NCBI RefSeq assembly: GCF_014191875.1
Contig: NZ_JACHXD010000019.1
Span: 39,183-103,182, forward strand
Length of the DNA stretch: 64,000 nt
Direction of reading: 5' to 3'
Source: Pseudoduganella violacea
Lineage (GTDB): Bacteria; Pseudomonadota; Gammaproteobacteria; Burkholderiales; Burkholderiaceae_D
The position numbers and the translations under genes were made by a program. Below the pieces are notes generated by a model. That model made no database searches, was not told where the DNA came from, and saw only the letters and a program-made list of their open reading frames with translations. Positions 34,201-40,488 of this stretch are shown one piece after another (positions within the stretch are counted from its first letter, which is position 1; the number at the start of each line of letters is the position of its first letter).

Positions 34201-37200
34201 CCATCCTGCCTCACCACCATATACTGCCGCAGCTTTCCGCCATCCTGATCGGTCACCGCATATGTCGCCTGCGGTGTTCCCGCTTCTGTATACGGAATGC
34301 TGGAGCTGGCGGCCCATGCGCCATTCTCCAGCAGGACCCAAAGCTCCGCGCGATACGCATAAGTCGCTTGGGTAGTTTCCCCTGAACCGGCCGTTCCGTC
34401 CTGGATAAGGCTCAGCCAGCAGATGTATAGGCGCCCGCCATTCCATACCGGACTTACCATGCCACCTACAGCGTCGCTGACACCGCCAGTGATCTTAAGC
34501 CACTCGGACCAGGAGCCGGCAGTCAACTCCTGCTCGTCGTTGCGTACCGCTGCATTGAGCGAACGCCAGTAATAGTTGTAAGGGGGGGATGGATTGCGTC
34601 CAATGAAATAGAAGGTGTCGCCGGTATTCACACTGATGTCGACGCCTGCCTGATAGCCACTGATCGTCTTCAGGTTCGCCAAATTTTCAAAACCAAGCAT
34701 GTATTCCTGGAATGCCTGATTCACCCGGAAGTCGGTGATCCTTCCTTGGTTGATGCTCTCTTCCATGGCATCGAACAGTACCGTCTTGCCATAGCGTAGC
34801 TCCGGACTGAGATACATCGCCGCATAGTATTGCAGTTGCTCCTTGCCAGCCCAGGTCGAGTAGATCTGGTTATAGTCGGCCCAGTCATATAGAAAGCCAC
34901 CTGGCCGCGATTCCTGCACCATGGTCGAATCGGGCGCATTGTCCACGTCAGGATCGTAGCCCCCCAGGCAGCGGTTGATGTACAGCTGCACACTGGAAAT
35001 CGCTTCGGCCACCTGGGAGCTCGTCACCACCGACGAGATCTTGGTGTCGATCAACAAGTACTCGTACAGATCGTCGGCAGTTTTGATCCGCGGCTTGAGC
35101 TGCTCCGGCACGGAATTCTGGATATAGTAAGCCACCAGCGCGTCGCGCCGCAGCTCTTGAATGTCCTGCATCGCCAGCGCCGCCACCGAGCCCGGCGCCC
35201 CCGCGACCAGACTGGCCGCCGCCGCCGCGACCAACACCGGCGCCTCGGACGCCGCATCGCTTTCCCCCATCTGGTACAACTGGGCCATGCCGGTGCTGCC
35301 CACGCCAAGCTGGGCGCTGGCACGCATCCAGATCTCCAGCCGGTTCAACTGCTGGAAGGTTTGCGGATAGGCGGCATACGCGCCAACACTGACCAAATCG
35401 GCGTTCATGGCCGTGGTCGCTTCCAGCGGCCAGCCATGGATGTAGGCCAGTTGCGCCAGCGCCTCCTCCTCGCCGTCGGTATTGGCCACTGTGAAATAGT
35501 GCATGGCCGTGTCTTCCGGCACGATCACCCGCTGCTGCCAGGTTTTCAGACGCGACAGCATCAGCAGCACCGGCAGGGAGGGTGGCGGCGCGGCGGCGCC
35601 CGGCGGTAAATCGAGGAACCAGGTGGGCGTTTGCACCAGCAGGCTCAAGTCCTGCTCGGTCAGTTCGCCCCAGCGCGCAATCAGGGCGCCCTGCCCGGTC
35701 GCATTACTATAGCGCGCCAGATTCGGATGCGCGCGCAAGTCCGCCAAGCCTATGCCATCGGGCCGCGCCGTAAACATTTGCCGGATTTCGACCCAGAAAT
35801 CACCAAGACCATACGGCTTGCTACCCTCGTCCGCAGGCACGGTGAAATGCACGTCCTGCCAGACCACCAGTTGACGCAGCACATTGGCCTTGAGCGAGAA
35901 CGCGCCTGCCATCACCCGGTACAGCTTCTCGCACAGGTCCTCGCCCGGCGGCTCCTTGCCCGTATACTCGAGGGCAGCGCTATCGCTGCTCAAGGTACTG
36001 TAGATATTCTGCACATAGTTGAACACTTCCGGCGTGGCCTCATCGGTATAGACCGGCGTGGTCATGGCAACCACGCTGGATAGCGTCAGCTGATATTCAC
36101 CCATCCACGTCAGCACACTTTCGGTTTGGCGGATGATCTCCAGCGTCAGCAGCGTCGGCGCGCGCGCCACCACCGTCAGCGGCGTTGGTTCCAAGGCCCC
36201 GTTGAGCAGGGCCCAGAGCACGCGCGCATCGCCGAAGCTGATGCCCAGCATGCGCGGGATCGTCGCCAGCCGATACAACTGGGCGTAGCGCGCCGCACTC
36301 ATCTTTATCTCCGTAGGCGTGGTGGTGTCGAAGGCCAGCTGCGCCATCGCATACAGCTCATTCGCCGATACCCCCAGTCCGCCGCTGATCAGGATGGCAT
36401 TCGGATCGACCTTGGCGGGCGTGAAGTCGATGACACCATCCAGGGTCGCCGTGCGGCCATCGCTAGGCGAAGTAAACAGCGACTGGAACAGGCTGGCGTG
36501 ATTGGGGCGCGCATAGGTGTTCATGGTGCCGATAAAGCAGGCAAAGGCGTCGGCGGGAATGCCGTAGGAGGCGGCCAGCCGGCTGTATTCGGCCAGCGCC
36601 GCCAGCACCGGCGTATCGAGTTCCAGCTCGCTGCGCCCGATGGCCTGGTTCACATTCCGGATCAGCCAGTCGAGCTGGGCATACTCGAGGCCGATCTGCC
36701 GTTGCAGCCGCAACAGCCGCTCGGCACAGTCGGCCAAAGGAACGGCCGTGTCGTTTTTTAAATCCAGTTCATAGACATCCTGCCCATCGGCACCCTTCCC
36801 GGCCGGAACCACCAGCAGAGGCGTTGCCGCCGCTCCGGCCAGATAGGTCTGGCCGTATTCCGTGACCGGCACGGTGCGCATTTCTCCATAAGCATAGTAG
36901 GGGCTGGCACGCAGCGCAGCGGCGTCGCTGCTCTGGTAGGTCTGCTGCACGGTCATGGCGATGACCTCATTGAAGCTCAGGCCGGTACGGTCAGTGAAAA
37001 CCGGCAAGGGCCGCAGTTCCTCGGCAATGTTGGCGCTAGGCAGATGGTAGCGCTCCTCGATCTCGTCCGCATTGGCCGGCTCCGACACCAGCAGGGCATA
37101 GGCGCCGGCCGTGAGGCGCAGCTGTTCGCGGGTGGGGGGCGACGGCGTCCGGTTGTCATTCGCCGGATCGGGCGCCAGCCAGACCGGCGGCAAAAATGCC

Positions 37201-37925
37201 TGCCATTGCGCATCGGCCAGGGCCGCCCACAAGGCTTGCAGCGAACCGTCCTGGGCCGCCAGCACCTGCCGGCTCTGCACCAGATTATCCTCATACGGCA
37301 GGGTCATCGGATAGTAGGCCTTGGCCAGGTCGGCAGCCGTGGTGTTATTGCTCGCCAGGATATTCAGCAAGATGTCGATGGTCGGAATCCGCTCATCCAT
37401 GTTCTTGTTGCTCAGCACCAGCTGCCCGATATCGGGACGGCGCTGATCGATATTCAGCGGGCTGTCCTTCGTGTGCAGGCCCTGTGCGATCTTGTAGAGT
37501 TCGACCAGATAGCGGCCGGGCGAGAACAGCGATTGGATCGACGTCGCCTCGGCATAGCCTTGCGGAGAACGCTCCGGGAACAGCTCGGCAAAGTCAGGCG
37601 CATCGTTCAAGGCGCTGCGCAGCGCCGCCGACAAAGCCTCGGGCTGCGGACTGATACCCAGTTTGGCGATGCCCTGCATCACCGGTTCATTGCGCGCCAC
37701 CAGCGCGCGGTGCAGGCTGAGTAATGTGTGCGCGCGTGCTTCCGCTTGTGCATAAATGCGTTTGACCTGTGCCGCCGGATAATCCGAAAGTTTGTGGACA
37801 AAAGTCCCTTGCGAATCACGCACGATATCGAATACGGATCGGTAGTCCAGCTCCTGCAGTTGCGCGAGCAGAGTTTCATCGGTGACCGGCAAAACTACGG
37901 TGTGCGACATATCCGAGTCATTCAT
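31293..37925 (-). CDS. Tc toxin TcA component (pore-forming translocator)
   Basis: 2210 residues, a little shorter than TcdA-type proteins (about 2500). The ATG at 37925 has AAGGAG eight bases upstream. The N-terminal alpha-helical shell includes SPGRYLVELYKIAQGL and the NIDQRRPDIGQLVLSNKN segment; the C-terminal part has a long coiled coil (QQQQVLAQTAQIQ), the hydrophobic pore tip (PLYAIAGGLAVTPNIFGLAAGG) and the TcB-binding SASYGVTGKIGRF. Residues about 1010-1410 (34.9-33.7 kb) are clearly more AT-rich and lie where receptor-binding domains sit in other TcAs. No chitinase or holin genes accompany the locus. Confidence 0.95.
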   Translation of the reverse strand: MNDSDMSHTVVLPVTDETLLAQLQELDYRSVFDIVRDSQGTFVHKLSDYPAAQVKRIYAQAEARAHTLLSLHRALVARNEPVMQGIAKLGISPQPEALSAALRSALNDAPDFAELFPERSPQGYAEATSIQSLFSPGRYLVELYKIAQGLHTKDSPLNIDQRRPDIGQLVLSNKNMDERIPTIDILLNILASNNTTAADLAKAYYPMTLPYEDNLVQSRQVLAAQDGSLQALWAALADAQWQAFLPPVWLAPDPANDNRTPSPPTREQLRLTAGAYALLVSEPANADEIEERYHLPSANIAEELRPLPVFTDRTGLSFNEVIAMTVQQTYQSSDAAALRASPYYAYGEMRTVPVTEYGQTYLAGAAATPLLVVPAGKGADGQDVYELDLKNDTAVPLADCAERLLRLQRQIGLEYAQLDWLIRNVNQAIGRSELELDTPVLAALAEYSRLAASYGIPADAFACFIGTMNTYARPNHASLFQSLFTSPSDGRTATLDGVIDFTPAKVDPNAILISGGLGVSANELYAMAQLAFDTTTPTEIKMSAARYAQLYRLATIPRMLGISFGDARVLWALLNGALEPTPLTVVARAPTLLTLEIIRQTESVLTWMGEYQLTLSSVVAMTTPVYTDEATPEVFNYVQNIYSTLSSDSAALEYTGKEPPGEDLCEKLYRVMAGAFSLKANVLRQLVVWQDVHFTVPADEGSKPYGLGDFWVEIRQMFTARPDGIGLADLRAHPNLARYSNATGQGALIARWGELTEQDLSLLVQTPTWFLDLPPGAAAPPPSLPVLLMLSRLKTWQQRVIVPEDTAMHYFTVANTDGEEEALAQLAYIHGWPLEATTAMNADLVSVGAYAAYPQTFQQLNRLEIWMRASAQLGVGSTGMAQLYQMGESDAASEAPVLVAAAAASLVAGAPGSVAALAMQDIQELRRDALVAYYIQNSVPEQLKPRIKTADDLYEYLLIDTKISSVVTSSQVAEAISSVQLYINRCLGGYDPDVDNAPDSTMVQESRPGGFLYDWADYNQIYSTWAGKEQLQYYAAMYLSPELRYGKTVLFDAMEESINQGRITDFRVNQAFQEYMLGFENLANLKTISGYQAGVDISVNTGDTFYFIGRNPSPPYNYYWRSLNAAVRNDEQELTAGSWSEWLKITGGVSDAVGGMVSPVWNGGRLYICWLSLIQDGTAGSGETTQATYAYRAELWVLLENGAWAASSSIPYTEAGTPQATYAVTDQDGGKLRQYMVVRQDGKEKSFEWKGDRWIASDFIPPASGTVLHDLALPGTVPPLAVPFTWKINQDGREYTFVLSKFNGRYMTFDKVVGNPYDAGVIFLSETYNLTSSAQTIDIGRPGYEYIQYRLTTVSNSSTTTTISPIAQTKDFAPNEQYITFAFKIGDGKLQLERTEGSTVAVLWSCSIVTAAAPYFIECLHAGSTGIPRLLSYRTQTDLIENGGKEPIDFNGSYGLYFWEIFFYNAFLIADRYLTEQNFAQSTLWYQYLFNYAGYRNADGELEMVDADGKPVKVDGEVRYWNVVPLQTDDSWNLAIPPTVDPDVIAMNDPMQFKLAVFSQTVNLLIEAGDHAYRQLQPDTLARAKMFYVQASQLLGTRPVIDVSDSWANPTVGKEAEQIAVFNDDDPDAPAPTWLTQAASAWLAGQNGSFLPPYNADLLSYWDTLEVRLYNLRHGLSLDGQPLALPLYAAPVSPASLQRQHGAGNGAGGNSVPSLTRASQFRFSVLLERARVAVGNVIQFGNALQAALERRDNETMTLLVQTQQQQVLAQTAQIQTTNLGVLQNGLMALQEAKKGAEQRLAHYGNLYENWISSGEESAMNLQTMAASMIGAAQPLYAIAGGLAVTPNIFGLAAGGSEWSAPAKASAMTLEGSGRINEIASTRLNISEQYRRRRQDWQIQMLNAGNEVAQLSAQIAAQEQQLVMAQKQQALAQLELANQQAVYNLQSTRFTGTALFTWMTGRLSALYYQLYDATLPLCLAAKEALTRELGEEKTQNLFTTPTWNDLYQGLLAGEGLLLELQKMDNTYLHYDVRGLEIQKTVSLNTQISGAPQSTTTFPAMLQAALAGLKPPAVGGVSMELLTGDKLVIELDIATLMLSASYGVTGKIGRFKSISVTLPTLLGPYQDIEATLGRGDPAGQGVFVPLSRGLDDAGVFVLDLNDPRYLPFEGTPVEDGKLILTFFHAGKTGAQRALVENLNDVIYQLRYTLKDY

Positions 37926-38104
37926 GCACAAACTCCTTTTTTAAGTGAAAAAGATTCTCCATGCTTATCCACGGTCATCGGTCACGCTCGTAATAGATCA
38001 GCCTCTCTGTGGTCGTCACACCATTCCTGCGGCTGTAAAACGTTGATAACCGCTGAACAAGCGTTAGATCGGGTTCACACCAACAGCGCACTGTGGCGTC
38101 AGAT

Positions 38105-38400
38105 GCGCAAACGAAATCCCTATGCACGGTCCGTCCATAGCACCAATAGCACTGCCAACAATGCGTGCGGGTGAAATAAAGCGCCTTAATGACGAGCAAC
38201 AAAATGGCCGTGGCCCAAGTTGATAGTAGCGGCTTGATAAAGTATGGCTAGCGAGTTCGTGTTCGCTATCGGTATTACCCTTTGTCAGCTCGCCATAGGG
38301 CGCCGCCCTCTCGTCCACACGCGACGTCACCCCATCAAACCGGTCCGACATAGGAAGAGCGGCGGCACGGCCAGTGCGCGTCGACCGCGCCAAAGGGAAT
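38105..38400 (-). pseudogene. Decayed arnT 5' fragment
   Basis: This stretch aligns by eye with 15590-15900 inside the intact arnT: shared blocks include CCGTCCATAGC, TGGCCCAAGTTGATAG (intact: TGGCCCAGGTCGATAG), CAGCTCGCCATA, and CGGTCCGACATAGGAAGA against CCGATCCGGCACAGCAGA. The frame is broken, and the remaining two thirds of the gene are missing, replaced by the upstream region of TcA. It is the left end of the collapsed arnT-cop copy. Confidence 0.8.
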
Positions 38401-38532
38401 ATAGCTTTATCGAATTGATCACGAGGAATGTAGGGGGCGACTGCATCTATCAAGATTCTGTCCTCCAAGCTGATCAGGATAAAAGTTTAAAAACCTACCT
38501 GCTACAAGGTGCTGGAAACGCAACGGCGACGG

Positions 38533-38635
38533 GCCGCTAAGGCGATAGACTAAATGGCACCAACACCAATAATGCATATAACATAATGCAATTAAGACAA
38601 TGCCATAACGACCAACAACCCGCAAGATCACTTGT
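38533..38635. repeat. Diverged copy of the region upstream of arnT
   Basis: Aligns with 16065-16155, including AATGCAATTAAGACAATGCC (intact: AATGCAATAAAGACAATGCC) and CGCAAGATCACTTG (intact: CGCAAGTTCGCTTG). In the intact copy the formamidase and cop genes would follow; here the copS fragment starts about 45 bases later, showing an internal deletion of roughly 7.4 kb. Confidence 0.75.
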
Positions 38636-38679
38636 AATACGGAAGGAAGCTGAATAGCGCGCCAGCATCCGGCAGCCAT

Positions 38680-38790
38680 CGCGCAGCCATCGCGCATGGC
38701 GACACGGCCAGCGCCAGTTCGGGCGGTAGCCGGAACTGCTTTAGCCTGGATTTTCCTGCTGCCGACCAATCAAAAAAATCGCTTGACCTT
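38680..38790 (+). pseudogene. copS 3'-end remnant upstream of copZ
   Basis: In frame with copS, this encodes AAIAHGDTASASSGGSRNCF followed by SLDFPAADQS, matching the intact end ALAHGGTASATSGAGRTCF / SLDFPAADSS (about 80 percent at DNA level, one single-base gap). It runs directly into TTGACCTTCCC, the -35 region and half of a CueR-type operator for copZ. The intact copS end also runs into CTGACCTTCCG, so copS was originally followed by this same promoter. Confidence 0.88.
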
Positions 38791-38845
38791 CCCACTATAA
38801 GAATCCCCAGACTGGATTGACCGTATCCCAAAAAGGAGATTCACC

Positions 38846-39040
38846 ATGAAGTTCACCATTCCCAACATGACTTGTGGCGGCTGCGCGCGCAGCGTCACCC
38901 AGGCCATTCTCGCGGTCGATCCGAACGCGAAGGTCGTTACCGATCCACCAAACCGTCTGGTGACCGTGGAGAGTTCGTCGGCGCGAGAAGACATCGAGGC
39001 GGCCCTGCGCGCGAACCTCTTCCCGGCGGAAGAAGCGTAA
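38846..39040 (+). CDS. copZ: Copper chaperone CopZ (heavy-metal-associated domain)
   Basis: 64 residues, a single HMA domain: MTCGGC with Cys10 and Cys13 binds Cu(I). AAGGAG precedes the ATG. CopZ carries copper in the cytoplasm to the export ATPase and the regulator. A TTGACC -35 element with a long spacer lies at 38783-38788, but the right half of the CueR dyad is degenerate compared with the one before the ATPase gene. It is the first gene of a group with cueR, ferredoxin and the ATPase, although the gaps (330, 160, 125 bases) argue against one tight operon. Confidence 0.92.
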   Translation: MKFTIPNMTCGGCARSVTQAILAVDPNAKVVTDPPNRLVTVESSSAREDIEAALRANLFPAEEA

Positions 39041-39368
39041 GCCAGCGATCATCGCATTCGACATGCGAAGAGAGGCCATGCCCGCACGGTGCCATGGCCC
39101 CGCCCACGATCGGCCGTCGGCAATAGGGTAAGGCGTTCCGAGGCGTCCCTGGCCGACGTGGTGATCGACCACATTGTCGAACCTGTTTGCCCTGCCACCC
39201 GCCGCGCTGTCGTCGCGCCTATCGACGCAGTGGCGGCGGACCGGCTGTGTGGCCGCCCGCGATGCAAGCAATATCCATCGCGCGGCGCCGAACCATCGCC
39301 TCCCCGCGACGGTGCGACCAGCCGAGCCAGCCTGCCGTCCATTAGATCTTTGAAAGGAACTCGTCAGC
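39041..39368. other. Gene-free gap between copZ and cueR
   Basis: 328 bases with no supported gene; open frames on both strands lack ribosome sites. I see no terminator or operator that stands out. A purine-rich GAAAGGAAC at 39351-39359 just before the regulator gene serves as its ribosome site. Confidence 0.4.
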
Positions 39369-39866
39369 ATGAACATCAGCAGCGTCGCCAAAACATCGGG
39401 CGTGTCCGCCAAAATGATCCGGCACTACGAGCTGATCGGTCTGATCCCCACCGTCCGGCGCACGCAGTCCGGCTATCGGACCTATTGCCAACACCATGTC
39501 GACAATCTGCGGCTCATCCGGGCCGCCTTGAATCTGGGCTTTCATACCCATGACATCGGCATCTTGGTTGCATTGAAAGCCGACCGTTCTGTTCATGGCG
39601 CTGTCGGACGGTGCCACGCCGAACAATACCTCGCCAAGCTGGAGGAAAAAGCACGCGATATGGCGCAATTGAAGAACGCCTTGCACATCCTCATTGAGCA
39701 CTGCGTATCCAATCTCACCGTCGAGAGCGGCATCCAGGGGGACAAGAAACACCACCCGCAGGGGGCTGCTCGCCCGGCATGCTGCAGCGCCGGATCCCAC
39801 GCGGAGCTTGGGCCGAATTTACCGACCTTCATGGCCTTCCTGAGAATGTGGCCGGACCTGCCCTGA
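39369..39866 (+). CDS. cueR: CueR-like MerR family copper regulator (altered metal site)
   Basis: 165 residues. The winged-helix DNA-binding domain is standard (NISSVAKTSGVSAKMIRHYE, GYRTY), followed by the dimerisation helix and a metal-binding loop. In E. coli CueR, Cu(I) binds Cys112 and Cys120. Here Cys112 is kept but residue 120 is Ser (HCVSNLTVES). A Cys-Cys pair remains at 138-139 (ARPACCSAG), followed by an extra tail. Helix residues also differ from typical betaproteobacterial CueR (ELIGLIPTVRRTQ). It may have weakened copper response, or use another ligand. A MerR-type dyad before the ATPase gene is its likely target. Confidence 0.85.
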   Translation: MNISSVAKTSGVSAKMIRHYELIGLIPTVRRTQSGYRTYCQHHVDNLRLIRAALNLGFHTHDIGILVALKADRSVHGAVGRCHAEQYLAKLEEKARDMAQLKNALHILIEHCVSNLTVESGIQGDKKHHPQGAARPACCSAGSHAELGPNLPTFMAFLRMWPDLP

Positions 39867-40024
39867 ACGTCAGACGCGGCCATAGCGACCGGCGGGCCGC
39901 AGCTCGCCAGTGCGTGAGGCGACGCTCGTCCCCTCACGCGACCAACGATGGGGCCGGCACATCAAGGGGCAATCACCGAACACATCCCACTGCCGCGCCC
40001 TTTTTTTGCTTCGAGAGAAAAGAC

Positions 40025-40363
40025 ATGACCAATATCACTGTATTACCCCATCCAGACTATTGCCCCGAAGGACACACATTCGCGGCCTCGCCGGGAACCT
40101 CGATCTGCGATGCGCTACTCGAGCATGGCGTGGAGATGGACCATGCGTGCGGCAAGGTAGGCGCCTGCACCACCTGTCACCTCGTCGTCAGAGAAGGCTT
40201 CGCGTCGCTCAATCCCACCAGCAGCGCGGAGGAAGACATGCTCGACCGCGCATGGGGGATCGATGCGCAGTCACGCCTGTCGTGCCAGGCGGTGATCGGC
40301 ATGGAAGCACTGCTGATCGAGATCCCGAAATACTCCATCAACCACGCCAAGGAACAAGGTTAG
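40025..40363 (+). CDS. fdx: [2Fe-2S] ferredoxin, Isc/adrenodoxin type
   Basis: 112 residues with the cluster ligands Cys42, Cys48, Cys51 and Cys87 (ACGKVGACTTC and LSCQAV), as in the Fdx of the iron-sulphur cluster assembly system. No other isc gene is near. Copper(I) destroys exposed Fe-S clusters and blocks their assembly, so a spare ferredoxin among copper-export genes may help to repair or sustain cluster biogenesis; this is inference. The ribosome site is a weak GAGAGAAAAG. Confidence 0.9.
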   Translation: MTNITVLPHPDYCPEGHTFAASPGTSICDALLEHGVEMDHACGKVGACTTCHLVVREGFASLNPTSSAEEDMLDRAWGIDAQSRLSCQAVIGMEALLIEIPKYSINHAKEQG

Positions 40364-40425
40364 CTTGCCACCGCTGGCGCCCGTTCGCCGCTGTTTGCGA
40401 GCAACGCGCGCGGGAAAAAAAGCGT

Positions 40426-40456
40426 TTGACCTTCCCACCCAGGGAAGGTGCACGCT
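40426..40456 (+). promoter_or_regulatory. CueR-type operator-promoter of the copper ATPase gene
   Basis: TTGACC (40426-40431) is the -35 element. ACCTTCCC (40429-40436) and GGGAAGGT (40442-40449) make a perfect dyad around ACCCA, the usual CueR operator. A 19-base spacer leads to a -10 region at about 40451-40456 (CACGCT), the long spacing typical of MerR-family promoters. It lies 33 bases before the ATPase start. Confidence 0.88.
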
Positions 40457-40488
40457 GTGTCCTTGTCCCATCGAAGAAGAGAGTCAAT

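Noticed and set aside
38783..38813. Full CueR operator before copZ
   Set aside because: TTGACCTTCCC is present, but the right half of the dyad is missing, so only a degenerate site can be claimed.
39910..40488. Longer start for the copper ATPase
   Set aside because: The extension overlaps the well-supported ferredoxin gene and would include the CueR operator as coding sequence.
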